The position numbers and the translations under genes were made by a program. 64,000 bases of DNA from Apodospora peruviana (lineage: Eukaryota > Ascomycota > Sordariomycetes > Sordariales > Lasiosphaeriaceae). The stretch covers positions 3,192,001 through 3,256,000 of the forward strand of contig JAUEDM010000003.1 in NCBI GenBank assembly GCA_033439685.1, in the 5' to 3' direction. Position 1 is the stretch's first letter. The number at the start of each line of letters is the position of its first letter. Shown here in pieces: positions 23,080-34,741 of the stretch. The notes beneath the pieces are model-generated. The model searched no databases. It was not told the origin of the DNA and saw only the letters and a program-made list of their open reading frames with translations.

Positions 23080-26000
23080 GTTGGCGGTCGTTTGTGAGTT
23101 GCCCGAGACGCAGCGAGACGGACACACGGCAGTGGACTGTAGACCATTTTTGGACTGGTATCAAAGGGAGTTTATATATCATTCCGGTACATACAAGGCA
23201 AGCACATTGAATCCAAAGACATCATTGATTTTCTCCATTGGCTTGGTAGGTAGGATCTGCCCTAAGGGTGGCAGCTGAATAACACATTGGCATCATGGAT
23301 GTTGTTTGGTGGCTCCGCAACATCGCAGGTGCAACGCAGTCCGAAGAAAGGAATGATGTCAGCTAAACAAATAGCAGACAGTGCTCCCCACGCTCGTCGG
23401 TCATCTCGGCGCAAGGCAGACAGGCAGGTAGGTAGGTTTGCTCTTGCTGCGGCCATATCGGACCTAAATAAAGGGAGGTTCTACAGATATGATGATGACC
23501 TGGCCCTGCCTGCCCTGGATAGCACAACTGGAAGTCAGCCTTGATCGTGTGTAATATCTTAAAAGACAAACATGGTAGTTTGTTGACGATAAGACCGAGG
23601 GTAGGACATGATAAACATGGTTGTCTTCTTTCCAGTACTCGGTGAGTAAGCTAGTAGAGCGATACCGGCCCGGGGTCATCACTTGCGGCCCCGATACCTA
23701 AGCCCGGCTCCACGGCACGACCCGTGTCACCGTGGCGCTTGGATCTCGAACATGGGAGCGGGTAAAACGGGCTCACGTGGCTCGCGTGTTGACGGTATGC
23801 TTGAACCTTATTATCAAGGCGGACACTGGCTGATATGGAGAGCGAAGAGGAGAGCGAACGGGCGATTCATGAACTCGTGGCAGTGCTGACAGTTGGATTC
23901 CCCCTGCCCCGGGTTCCATTCAGCTCGACTCGGGCAGTGACTAAGGTAGGTTGTCCAAGACCGACGCGAGACCGCGTGGGACTGAGATATTCCGTATCCG
24001 TAGAGCGGGCAGGACGGCATTGGGCGCGTCAACACGTTGGAGTCGCAAACCAACAACCATGGCCGCTGTTGATATTAGCGAACTCTCCCATAGTGGTCTT
24101 TAATCTATTTTACCATCGCGCAGACTCGGGTGTACACACGCGGCTCGATGCAGGTCCGAAGTCAATGGTGGGTTCCATTGCAGCCACCTCTCCATCATTG
24201 ATGGAGGGCAGTTAGTTTGGGGGACAATGGGGATTTGACGGGCAAAGATGGGGTCAGCCAATCTTCCAGAAACAATTTCGGCCTTGTCCAACCACAGAGA
24301 ATCCGTCCCCTGCAGATACGTTGGCCGTAATACTTTGTCGTTAACTCCCGTCGTTATAGGTACCTAACGGTTCCGTACAGGAGATCCCACATGTGATTGG
24401 TGTCTCGTGGGCGGTGTAGATACGGCGCAGACGCGTATTTTGTCCAGACTTTTTTCATCCAAGTTACGGACATCCCCTTTTTCCTACCATCTCATATTCT
24501 AAGTTATTTTGGGCCGTCTCACCGCTGCTGTGTCTGTGTTTGCATGTAACTCCGTACGTGCCACGCAGGCCGATGTTTGCTTTTGATGAGACGGCCGCCC
24601 AGTCGTATCCATGTTTCTCTGTGGACGAGAAACGGCTCGGAGGAGCATATGTCGTTTTAATGTTAGCTGCCTGGTAAGTCTCGCCCCACTGGTCGGATAG
24701 TTGCTCCGGAGTTAGAGTACGGTACGTAACCTCAACCCAGCAGCCACAGCCGTGGATGTCGTTGGCTACCAGACCAGGCAATCCTCGTAGAACATGTAAC
24801 AAAGGTGTGGACAGGTAGTGTACAATTCATGCTCACTGCGTACTGGGGACGCTTACCCGATTCCTGGTTTTGCGTTCCCAACTCCATGAATCTGAGACGA
24901 GACTCTCCCGGTTTTCCGGGGCTCAAGAAGATCGAGGGTCGCATTATATCACAATGGGAGCTGTGCATTGTGCGAGTGGGTGAGGTGCTTGAGTGTGAGT
25001 TGTCACTGAAGAACCGTCGTTGCTGGTCCAAGCCTCAAGCTTCCCTGGGGCGATCATGCAATCTGCCCGTTCCGCGTGCTGACGGGACTCTCATTCGGTC
25101 CTCTTGGTCTTTCTTGGACAAGCGGGCGTCGGACTGTGACGACCCCTCCGCCTTCCGATCTTTATAGACAGAAAAACACAATGGGCCGTGACGGGCTGAG
25201 ATGCCGATAAAGATCGCAGCCTCCAATCCCCTTTTGGGCGAATTTTCAGCGCAAGTGAACAAGGCTTTCCGTACATTAGCGTCCGCCCAGTGGCCGTCGA
25301 CGTAATGCTTGGTGAGTTGGCTTGCGTCAACTTGCGCGTCAAAAGATATGGAAACAGGGAAAATGGGATCAGCTTTCCCAGAGCGGCATGAAGGAGATAA
25401 CCCAGAACCGGGCGGTCTTGGTCACTCATGCCGGCTCCGACAGGTCGGCCGCCGCTCGAGCTTCCAACGATTATCTTGTGACGTGATTTCTCTCGTCTTA
25501 CGAATCGAAAGCAGACACAACATTTGATATGTAATTGCGCAAAGACGGGAGCAAAAGAAATGCATCTGTAAATTTGTACAATTATGGATAGTACCCCTGG
25601 CGTGGTGGATGCGCGGCTCCTGCGGATGTCGCTGGAGACGACTTTTGGTCCCTGTCATCTTAAAACCATGGGGGTTGGCTTGGTCTTTAACCAGTGGCTG
25701 TTTCAGCCGACCAGTTGAACAGCGGCCCAGGGGTTGGCCATGATCGTCAACGCTACTGAATCCCAGCACTGGTACCTGTGGCCGAGGTAACTTAATTTGG
25801 GAGCAGCCGGGGTTGCCTTGCAGGGACACACACTCCATAGCTTAACGTCACCAATCAAAAATTCGCGTTCTCTCCTGTCCTGGCTGCCTCTTTACCGTAC
25901 ATATAGCCCGCATATACGTTCTTATGCCCACGCCGTCCTGGCCGTCCCAGCCTTGCTGACCATTTAGGTATCAGTAACTCGTGCGCGCAGAGTGTACAGT

Positions 26001-26409
26001 ACAGGACATATCTCTGACGAGACTCCATACTTGGACACCGCCGGTGCTTCACCCTATCAGACCCGCATCGCCTGTCTTGGATTGCATGCAGCGGACTTTT
26101 CTGGCCTGCGCTGTGCTGCCGTGCTGTGCCTGTGCTTGTGTCTGCCGCGCAGTGTTGGATTGAATCAAGTTCCCCGAGCTCCAGTCGCCCTATCTATCTG
26201 CGACACCATATGCGGGTCTCTTGTCTTCCCAGAGACGAAGACGAAAAACAAGAGAGACTATTGACCGAAAGGACCCGCTGTTGGACCGCCGCCCTCATAT
26301 CCAGCAGTCTGTATCACACATCCGGGCTGGACAATAGGTCCCGGCAGCCCGGCTTTATACCTTTGACGTCTGATTCAGCCGGGGAGAAGGAATCCAAGAT
26401 ATTAAAACC
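23080..26409. other. 3.3-kb divergent intergenic region (GH76 / proline-rich gene)
   Basis: No gene is supported on either strand; ORFs are below about 140 codons and show no family motif or splice-consistent extension. It must hold two promoters. Many short palindromic words of the TAGGTACCTA type occur, as elsewhere in the intergenic DNA of this window. Confidence 0.5.
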
Positions 26410-28770
26410 ATGTTGGAAACAACAACCCTCCAGACCCCTAAATCGGGGAGGTCTCGTTTCTCCAAAGCTCTCCCGGCGCCTCCTTCCTTCACAGACAGAG
26501 CTGCCAGTATGATGGCGACACACACACAAACCCACACCTACACCCATACGCAGGCAGGCACGCCTCAGTCATACCTTCCTTCGTCACCACCACCAGGCCT
26601 TCCTGCTTTAAAGCAGCTTCCTCCCATCGACTTTGGCGCTCCCCTCCCCCCACCCAAGACACTTGAAAGGGAGGCACCTGCAGGAGAAATAGCCATGGCC
26701 ACCGTCAAGGTTCTCGACTCACCTCTACCGCCGCTTCCTCCCAAGGCGGCACCTACGCCGCCGATGACAGTCCCTCGGCGCCGACCTGTAGCTGCTCCCG
26801 TCCCGGCCCCGATACCGTCTCCAGTCTCAGTTCCTATCCCAACCCAGACTCCGGTCCCGGTTCCGGTTCCGGTGCCAACTCCCGCACCCACACTTGCGCC
26901 ATCTCCAGCCCCGGCTACAGCACCGGCCCTCATTTCGCCAAATCCGCTTCCGTCGCCGGTGAATTCTCTCTCAAGTCTTTTGTCGGCATATAACGACCAT
27001 AATTCCGACTCTACGCCGAGGTCGTCGACAAACTCGGCCAACGACACTCCCAACACGAAGCTCTCCTGTTCGACCGACTCCCCCTACCAAGACGGCCCAG
27101 GTAGTGGTAGCACCAAATCGCGGGACGCCACGGATTCACCAACCCTGCCGTCCGACCAAAATGTGCAAGGGCGAGAACCCGACGGACTGCAGAAGCCGAG
27201 AGCCGAAGATGATGGGTTACCGCCGCCGCCGCCATCGAAAGACCCTCAATTAGGGCTCCACCGTCCACAGACGCCCCCGAAAGCCGGAGAATCCCAGGGT
27301 GTCTCACCATTGACAGAGATCCCCCAACAAGAAGAGCTTTGGAGGAGAAGATCAGTCAGAAGCGAGAAAAACCTGCCCGCTCCTGACCTCAAACTGGTAT
27401 CCAGTCACGGTTCTACTGCTGCCTCAGGCCAAACCACGAATTCGTCCCAAGCCGCTCCGGGGACCGCACCGCCACAATCACTTTCATCTCAACCCCAAGG
27501 CAAGCTCGACTCCAGACCGCCCACAAAAGATCGGGTGCCCTTGCCAAGAAGCACCAATGCTGGATTGCCAGGGCGGAATATCCGTCCACTGGCTTCTCGT
27601 CAGCAACTCGATCCGGAAGAAGGAGGGAATATGGGGCAGCTAGCATCAAAACTGAAGGCCACCAACCTGAAACCTAGAGGCCACGAAGCCGACAACAGCG
27701 CAAACACAAACGACCAAGCAGCACCCCAGTATACACACGCGCCCGCGACAGTAAGCTCCCGGAAACCTCTGCCTAACGTTGTGTCACCATCTTCTGTCGC
27801 ACGCCTTCCGACACCCGAGTATGAGAAGAATGATGTCAAAACGACAGTACCTGAGACGATCGTCTCGCCTGTGTCGCCTGCATCGTCGCCAGAGTTACCA
27901 ATTGACGGGAATTCGGGCATCTCTCGTAAGGCGGTGGATAGTGGCGAAAGCAAGGAGCGTTTAGCAAACACCAACAATACGAGACTTTATGCACCACGCA
28001 CGCCGGTAGGACCTCCCTCGTCTCCTGCGGCTAACCGCGACCGGAATCGACCGACAAACCAGACATCCTTCCCGGCACGGACGTCTTCGAGGACGGGAGA
28101 CCAGGGTGTGGGCCCTGCAGAAAGTCGTCGGGAGCCGGCAGGAGGGTTCCACGAGGCCCTGCAGGTTTCGAAGCAGCGGGAGCAGCTGTACGGAACCAAC
28201 CAGCCGGAAGAACTCCGAGCGATATCAGAAGCCGGATCAGCCGCATCTGATGAGACGCTCAAAACGAAAGACCGTAACGTTAGCATCGGCGCAAGCCTTG
28301 ACGCGTCACTCCCGGAGCCTCAACCAAGCGAAGTTGAAGAGACTACGACTGACAACCCCGGCGCAGCGCTCTTCCCAAGAAGCTGGTACGCGCCATTGCC
28401 AGCAGACGGGGTCTTGGACGCACAACCACTCACGGACCGACACCTTCGATGCCTGACTAACCACCGGTACATGCCTGCAAACCGGCAGAGATATAATCCC
28501 ATTGCCTGTGGGACATGTGGGCAGAGGGATCGCAATGCGGACGCGTGTATCTGCAGCGGTTGTCACCTGAACATCTGCGTGAACTGTTCAGTTAACTTGC
28601 GGAGGTGCAGGGGTGATCTTTACCAGCTTTTGCAGCAGATCAAGGAAAGAAATGCCTCCAGTGACGAAGACAGGACAGCAACGATAACGCAAGCTAATCA
28701 TGATAACGAGGGCTATAACATGAACGCGCAGCCGCTGGAGACTGAGCACTCGAATAATTTGTCTCAGTGA
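26410..28770 (+). CDS. Proline-rich disordered protein with C-terminal cysteine cluster
   Basis: Single exon, 786 aa, first ATG in context AAACCATGT. Function not recognised. Residues about 1-650 are low-complexity and Pro/Ser/Thr-rich, including a run of PVP(V/A)P-type repeats near 120-175 and several polyproline patches (PLPPLPPKA, LPPPPPSK) that could bind SH3 or WW domains. The only folded-looking part is near the C-terminus: HLRCLTNHRYMPANRQRYNP, then a Cys cluster CGTCGQRD..CICSGCHLNICVNC..C at about residues 698-738, which resembles a treble-clef or zinc-ribbon site. It ends in a short acidic tail. Synonymous-looking codon structure and length support a real gene. A signalling scaffold is a guess only. 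Confidence 0.75.
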   Translation: MLETTTLQTPKSGRSRFSKALPAPPSFTDRAASMMATHTQTHTYTHTQAGTPQSYLPSSPPPGLPALKQLPPIDFGAPLPPPKTLEREAPAGEIAMATVKVLDSPLPPLPPKAAPTPPMTVPRRRPVAAPVPAPIPSPVSVPIPTQTPVPVPVPVPTPAPTLAPSPAPATAPALISPNPLPSPVNSLSSLLSAYNDHNSDSTPRSSTNSANDTPNTKLSCSTDSPYQDGPGSGSTKSRDATDSPTLPSDQNVQGREPDGLQKPRAEDDGLPPPPPSKDPQLGLHRPQTPPKAGESQGVSPLTEIPQQEELWRRRSVRSEKNLPAPDLKLVSSHGSTAASGQTTNSSQAAPGTAPPQSLSSQPQGKLDSRPPTKDRVPLPRSTNAGLPGRNIRPLASRQQLDPEEGGNMGQLASKLKATNLKPRGHEADNSANTNDQAAPQYTHAPATVSSRKPLPNVVSPSSVARLPTPEYEKNDVKTTVPETIVSPVSPASSPELPIDGNSGISRKAVDSGESKERLANTNNTRLYAPRTPVGPPSSPAANRDRNRPTNQTSFPARTSSRTGDQGVGPAESRREPAGGFHEALQVSKQREQLYGTNQPEELRAISEAGSAASDETLKTKDRNVSIGASLDASLPEPQPSEVEETTTDNPGAALFPRSWYAPLPADGVLDAQPLTDRHLRCLTNHRYMPANRQRYNPIACGTCGQRDRNADACICSGCHLNICVNCSVNLRRCRGDLYQLLQQIKERNASSDEDRTATITQANHDNEGYNMNAQPLETEHSNNLSQ

Positions 28771-29503
28771 TGCGAGGTCATCCATTTCCCCGTCAGTGTA
28801 CATAAGCTTTGGGCGGTGATGGGCTAGCGTTGGTTTGGGAAAATTTGGTGGCCTTTTGGGCGGAACCTACAAGGTCCTGGATAACCAGGGCACTTACGAG
28901 TGAATAGAATGAGGGATGGCGTTGCAGGGCTTGACCGTACAGATACCATCTGTCTTACTTTTGAGTTTGCGGATACCAGGACCGGGGGCCGCGTGAGCGA
29001 TATCTAGGGAAAAACTTATCTTCTGATTTCTGCCCTTGCATGGAGCGTTTAGACTGAAGTTTCAATGCAATGACTTCTACCTATTGTGTATCGTTGACTC
29101 TATTTGCGTAGTAGGTCATTAAGTGGTGAAGTACAGGAAGCTTGACGCGTCGCGTAAATGCAACTTCACATTGATGCAACACTCCATCTGCGGCAGGCCA
29201 GCAGCAGGACCCGAAGCGACGGGAGCTGGCCTACCGGCAGTCTCCTACAGCGGTTCCCGGCGCCAATGCAACCTCGATCTGCCCCCACCACAGGGCCGGA
29301 TGAAGTCGACTACAGGGGATAGGGTGAGCACGGGCAGCCGCTGAAGGCTCCCGAAAATGCACCTCTACTCCCGTCTCAGCCTCCACACACACCATGGAAC
29401 TTCCACTGTATCTCAACAACCGAGACGCATTCCAGCCGGTCATCGCAAGCAGCCTCCCACAGAGACATTTGCTTAAAATCCGAAGGAAAAAGAACCTCTC
29501 GGT
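28771..29503. other. Intergenic region between two plus-strand genes
   Basis: About 730 bp serving as 3' flank of the proline-rich gene and promoter of the next gene. No coding sequence or notable repeat is seen. Confidence 0.55.
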
Positions 29504-31378
29504 ATGTCGTCATTGAGTAGCGCGGGAGCGCTAACTAGGTCGCGGTCGCTGCGGAAACCGGTCAACAATAACAACAATGGCGGCCCCGACATAGGCAGCT
29601 CCGCCGGTAGTACCAGCCCGTCGCGGAACGACTCCCCTAGCCGCTTGCCGGTCAAGGGGCTATTGCCGTCAGTCATTGCCAGTGGCGCATCAAGGGCTGC
29701 CTCTACGTCCGGAGGAGCAGCAACAGCAATACCCCCTGCAGCTGCGGTAAAGAGGAGCACCAGCACCAGGCGACCCCTTTCAGCCTTCCTGGGACGAGGA
29801 CGCTCAGCAACGGCGACAACAACATTAACGTCTCGCGCGGAAAATAGCGGAGATGCGCTGACCAGCACCAGCACCAGCAGACCGCAGCGGACTGCTAGTA
29901 TCCGTGGGCAGCAGCCGCTCCCAACGCACCAGCGCCCAGCGTCGTCTTCAGGATCAATGGCGAGGCCGACAACCTCTTCAGGTTTGCCTGGAGGATCTGG
30001 GTCGTCCCGGCCGCTGGTTACACGAGCTGGTGGTGGTACCTCTGGCCATGCGCGGACGAAATCCTCCATCACGACGTTGTCCGGCGCAACCATTCTCAGG
30101 CCGCCGTCGACGTCTTCACAAAGCTCTGGCACCACTACCGCTCCTGGAGGTTCTACAGCACCGACAACAGATAGAAGCCGCCCGCCCATCACACGATCTG
30201 CTGCCGCTGCCACTGTCGCTGCTGGTGTTGGTGCTGGCTCTTCTTCGCACAGGCGAAACATCTCGACCTCATCGACCGCAATGTCGTCGGTATCATCATC
30301 ATCCCGCCCATTATCCACTTCATCGCGACCACCACCCTCGGCGGCACCAGTCTCCTCCTCTTCAAGACAGCAATCATCAACAATCACCAGTAGCAGCAGC
30401 AGCAACAACAGCACCAATTCACACCAGCAACAACACCACCGTCCCGCCTTCACCACCCTGCAACAACATTACTCCCCCGCCAAATCCCTCGCACCGAAAC
30501 CGCTGACCTCCACATTCCTCGCGCCGCCCTCGCCGTCTAAACTACCCTCCAACGTTGCCTTGTCCGCCGAGGTCAGCCGGCTGCAGACCGAACTGCTTCA
30601 GCTGCACCTGCTTCACCGCGACGCGGCAGCGGTGGATCGGCAATGGCGTGCCAGCGCCAGGTCAAGACTTGGCCAACGGTTTGCTGAAGCGGTGGCGCTG
30701 GATGTGGAGGTGAGCAGGTTGGAGCGTGGTGTCGTTGAGAAAGAAAACTTGGCTGCGTTGGTGGGTGCTTGGGGTGCCAACGGAGATGGTCTAGAGGAAA
30801 AGATCCAGATGCTCGATAGTGTGATCTGCGGGCTCTGGGCGCTAGGAGAGCCTGGGGGCAGGTATGTGAGGGTTGTGAGGAGGTTTGAGCGGTGGTTGGA
30901 GAGGGTCAGGGAGGTCAGCCGGGTGAGGAGGCAGTTCTTGTTGGGTGATGGCAGCAGCAGTGGGGATTTGTTGTTGGAGGATGAAAAAACTATGGATTTG
31001 TTAATGGGTGGTGAGCAGGCGCTGCTGGAAGCAGGATGGAGGGATGAGTGTGCTGCGCTGGTGAGGAGATTGGATGAATGGCGGAGAATGTTGAAAGGGT
31101 TGATAATTGAGCCTGCCAACGACGGGACAACGACTAACGCAGCAACGGATGAAGTCAGCAGCAACAGCTTGGTGAGGATCCTAAAGGCCTGTCGATGCTT
31201 GGTGCATGACATGCTTGCCGAACTGAATCTCATGGAGCAGATGGAGCGCGAGGCTGTTGCGGCGGAGATGGAGTGGGTTCGGTCGGTGAATAGGGAGGAG
31301 GAACAGATTGGTGATGATGCGCGGCAGCAACGACGGGAGAGTGCGACGAGAGCTGGGGCGATATGGAGGGCTTTTTGA
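29504..31378 (+). CDS. Ser-rich protein with C-terminal coiled coil, possibly augmin (HAUS8)-like
   Basis: Single exon, 624 aa. Residues 1 to about 345 are disordered and rich in Ser, Thr, Pro and basic residues (SRSLRKPVNNNNN, then SRP and SS repeats). From about residue 350 the sequence becomes helical: LSAEVSRLQTELLQLHLLHR, QWRASARSRLGQRFAEAV, then a Leu/Arg-rich region to the end (GAIWRAF). A basic disordered N-terminus plus a C-terminal coiled coil with an LQxELLQL..LH pattern recalls HAUS8-type augmin subunits, which bind microtubules. I cannot confirm this, and unknown coiled-coil protein is the safe name. The 327-codon antisense ORF is a shadow of the low-complexity part. Confidence 0.7.
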   Translation: MSSLSSAGALTRSRSLRKPVNNNNNGGPDIGSSAGSTSPSRNDSPSRLPVKGLLPSVIASGASRAASTSGGAATAIPPAAAVKRSTSTRRPLSAFLGRGRSATATTTLTSRAENSGDALTSTSTSRPQRTASIRGQQPLPTHQRPASSSGSMARPTTSSGLPGGSGSSRPLVTRAGGGTSGHARTKSSITTLSGATILRPPSTSSQSSGTTTAPGGSTAPTTDRSRPPITRSAAAATVAAGVGAGSSSHRRNISTSSTAMSSVSSSSRPLSTSSRPPPSAAPVSSSSRQQSSTITSSSSSNNSTNSHQQQHHRPAFTTLQQHYSPAKSLAPKPLTSTFLAPPSPSKLPSNVALSAEVSRLQTELLQLHLLHRDAAAVDRQWRASARSRLGQRFAEAVALDVEVSRLERGVVEKENLAALVGAWGANGDGLEEKIQMLDSVICGLWALGEPGGRYVRVVRRFERWLERVREVSRVRRQFLLGDGSSSGDLLLEDEKTMDLLMGGEQALLEAGWRDECAALVRRLDEWRRMLKGLIIEPANDGTTTNAATDEVSSNSLVRILKACRCLVHDMLAELNLMEQMEREAVAAEMEWVRSVNREEEQIGDDARQQRRESATRAGAIWRAF

Positions 31379-32234
31379 CTTTGTGAGAAGCGTACTGTGT
31401 AGCAAGCAAGCATCGGAAGGAGTATGTCTATATACGTACCTAGTTTGATTTGCTGTGCGTTTATGAGAGATATCCTGAGTTGTGCTTGGGTCTATTCCAG
31501 TGATAAGGGATGTATGCCCCTAGCCACTTATTCTTTACGATAACACACATGGTAGACTAAGTCTTAGTGGGAGTATCTATGGTTTAAACACTTTTCTTAA
31601 GCGATTGTCTCGATCGACTAGCGGGTACACATACAAGGTCAGGAATGCATGGTGGCTGAAACAAAGAGGTTGATTGGTACCTAGTCACATCACATCACAT
31701 CACAATGGAAGCTGTGGTGACTGAGTTTGCCTACCTGAGTCGTGGGAGTAATAATAAATACTATTCATTGCTGGCTTTTTTAGTATCCAAGGTCACAAAT
31801 GGCAACTGATATGATAGTAAAGATTGCGAACTTCCAATAGAACAACTACAGAGAAGGAGTAAACGAGGATATTGACCAAGGCAGAGGTATATGTTTTCCA
31901 AACACAAGGCAATCGCGGACGCATATATACAAAAGAAAAGAAAAGCTGTAATTTTAGACAAGCAGAGCAGAAGAACCGGGTAAAGTTGAATGACTGAATG
32001 GTCACTTCAATACTCCCATTGTATTAGGAACAAATCAAAATCCAATATGTTGAGTCCGTCCCGTTTTCGTCAGTGAGTAGGAGAGGAAAGAATAAAAATT
32101 ATTAAACCCCATGATCAAAAAAGAGTAACCCAGTAACAAGATACCATTGCATGATATGACCAAAAGCACCAGATAACGAGGCACGCTTCCTAAACCAGCA
32201 GCATCAAACAACCAACCAACCCAAGATCCCTCGC
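31379..32234. other. Convergent intergenic region upstream of the pacC 3' end
   Basis: About 860 bp between two 3' ends, AT-rich, with a short CACAT-type simple repeat at about 31685-31704. No gene is seen. Confidence 0.55.
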
Positions 32235-34093
32235 TCAGCCGATCCTAGGCAGCACCGGGTACAACGGCGGCGGCGCGGACCTACTAGTCTCCATTGGCCT
32301 GTTCCTGTCCGAATCCAGCACCATAGGGTCAATCCGGCTGGTATCTTCCTCCTCATACTCCCTCCGTTCCAGTCTGTTGCGGATTCCGTTGCGCAAAAAC
32401 TCAATCACACGCATGTGCTGAAGCCAGTCGTCGTACGTCTCGCTTTCGCCGCCCTCCGACTCCTCCGTTGATGGCGAGCCGGCCGACGGGGTGGACGAGT
32501 GATCGCCAGGCTTCGGCGTGGCAGAGCGGTCGGCGTGGCGGCTGCTCGCGCTCTGCAGCACACCCCCTGAAAGGCGGCGCTCGTTGTGGTTGAAACTGGA
32601 CCCGAGACCCGAGGTCGTAGGGTAGGGAAGACCGGGCCGGCTGGGGAGGCTAGGGTACGAGACCGACGTGGAACTGTGGCGCGACGAGGGCGACATACCG
32701 GAGGATGAGGTAGGCGAGTGAGCAGAAGTGTAGGACACGGCGCTGCTCGACGACGGCGGGGTGACAGCTGGCGTTCCGTTGGAGGAGTGCGCCGAGGCGC
32801 TGAGCGGGGAGGCCACCTGCTGGGCTGCGGAGACGGCGGCCGCATAGGGGTCAACGGCTGCTGGGCGAGTAGCGTACTGTGGAGACTGGTGGCGCATGTC
32901 GACCGGACCGTAGTTCGAGTTGGGCGAGCCGGTGTTCTCGTAGACAGTGGCCTGCATCTGCTCCAAAATCTGGTCGATCTGCTGGAGGTCTTCCTTGGTG
33001 CGGAGGTTGGGCATGGGCGGGAGATAGTAGTGCTGAGTTAAGGGGCCATGAGAGGCGCCTCCCATGCCGAGGGTATGCGGAGGCTGGGCCATGTACTCGG
33101 TGGCAAGACCACCGGTCTGCAGGCCCAGGTGAGCGTGGATGGGCATAAGCGAGCGGCTGACGTGGCTGTACGAGTTGGGGTCAACCTGGCGGCGCTTGAC
33201 GCTGCCAAAGAAGTTGTCGAGCTCATCAAAACCACGCTTGCGATGATCGAATGAGGGAGCAGCCTGGTGGGTCATGTAGTCGCCGCGGGGGCCCATAGAT
33301 GGCTGTTGGTAGTACATGGGAGCATGATAGGGTTGTTGCGGGTGCGAGGGGTGCTGGTGATAGTAGCTAGCCTGACCGTTCTGATGAGGCTGACCAAAAG
33401 GGGCAGGGTTAGTACCACGCATCTGGCCGTTATGATCATAGAAGCCTGAAGGAGCTAGAGAGGCGGTATTAGCCTCGAGAGTTCTAGGAGGCGGGGGGCG
33501 TCAAACAGAAGGGCAGGATAGAATGGAGGACAACGGGAGACATACCTTTGGCGGGATGGGTACGATAGGCAGCGTTCATGCCACCGTTCTGATCCTGGGG
33601 TGAGCGGCCGACAAGGACGGAGTCGTCGGCATGTGTTTTGACATGCTTCTTCAAGTCCTGAGGACGCTTGAATGACTTGCCGCAGAAGTCACATTTGTGC
33701 GGCTTCAGGGGCACATGCACGCGGATGTGAGAAGTAATGTGGTCGCGCTTTACCGTTGTGGTGCGGCACGAATTCCACTGGCAGGTGAGGTTGAGATTGT
33801 TGGTGCTCTTGCGGCCAACGTGCTTCTCACAGATGTGATCCTGAACAAAATCATTAGTTCTAGGGTTTGGTAAAGCTAAGATAAGTTGACCAGCTTACAT
33901 AGAGAATTTCGGCAGTACTGAAACGTTCGTTGCAGTCAGACCAGCGGCACACCAGACTTTCGTCCTGGCCGGCGCTGGAAGACGAGCTGGTGGTGGTCGG
34001 CGCGGTCGACGGCGCAGGGGTAGCGCCATTGGACGTTGAACTCGCCGAGCCAGTCGCCGACTGCGTTGTAGCGGTCTCCTGAGGGGCCGACAT
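32235..34093 (-). CDS. pacC: pH-response transcription factor PacC/Rim101
   Basis: Three exons on the minus strand: 34093-33899, 33840-33546 and 33454-32235, giving 569 aa. Three C2H2 zinc fingers lie at about 49-73, 85-109 and 114-136 (CRWSDC..., CQWNSCRTTT..., HKCDFCGKSFKRPQDLKKH). A basic RKRGFDELDNFFGSVKRRQ (about 235-253) looks like a nuclear signal. Two YPX(L/I) PalA-binding motifs, YPSL at 430 and YPVL at 562 near the C-terminus, flank a conserved GLGSSF...RRLSGGVLQ box (about 446-465) that matches the signalling-protease region of the Aspergillus protein. At alkaline pH PacC is cleaved twice and the N-terminal form activates alkaline genes and represses acid genes by binding GCCARG. 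The upstream region is packed with such sites. Confidence 0.97.
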
Positions 34094-34553
34094 GGTTCAC
34101 TTTACAGCAACAAGGCCGGGTAGGTGGGGTAGCGGGGGTTTGGTAGGTAGCGGTATCACAAGGTGTCCGATGCCGGAAAGAGAAGCCAATCCCTTCTTTT
34201 CCGATTAAAGCCGTTTTCAGTTCGTGAGCAGGTGCGAATTCAGTGGTGCAGCGCGTGCAGCGCGTGTTGTCGGTAGTAAAACAAGCAGCGGTTGTCGGTT
34301 GCGCGTGGCAGGCAAACAAGGTACCCACACACCCAAGTTCGGTGTGGGAAAAAAGGTCCAATAGGGGGCTTTGCGACGACAGGTCCCTGGTCTCAGGAGT
34401 TTCTCAGAAAACAAACGGCCAAAAGATAAATGGGTGAAAACGACGCCGAGACTCAATTTTCAGCTGAACGTGGTTCAAATATGGTATGAAAAGGAAAAAC
34501 GATCAACGTTCAGAGAACAGCGGGCCTGTATGTCTTTATTATGGGTTCTCGCT

Positions 34554-34617
34554 CTTGGCGATACCTGGCGGGGAGTCTTGGCAAACTCTCTTGGCCGTCG
34601 GGGCCTCGGGCGCCAAG
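34554..34617. promoter_or_regulatory. PacC-site cluster A (5 sites)
   Basis: GCCARG core matches start at 34554, 34564, 34577, 34590 (all reading CTTGGC or CCTGGC on the plus strand) and 34612 (GCCAAG). Start-to-start spacing is 10, 13, 13 and 22 bp. The cluster lies 461-524 bp upstream of the pacC ATG. The consensus is established for Aspergillus PacC; binding here is inferred. Confidence 0.7.
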
Positions 34618-34741
34618 CTCACATCATTGGATAATGGTGGATACCATGGACTGGTCAAAGTACCACCTGTTGCGCAATGCCCGATCGACACACCCACAAT
34701 GCCTAGACTGACTGCGCCCGCCCTAACAGCAAAACTTAAAT

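Noticed and set aside
29473..30456. 327-codon minus-strand ORF
   Set aside because: Antisense to the Ser/Thr-rich part of the gene at 29504; its composition (Val/Asp/Leu repeats) is what results from reading Ser/Thr codon runs backwards.
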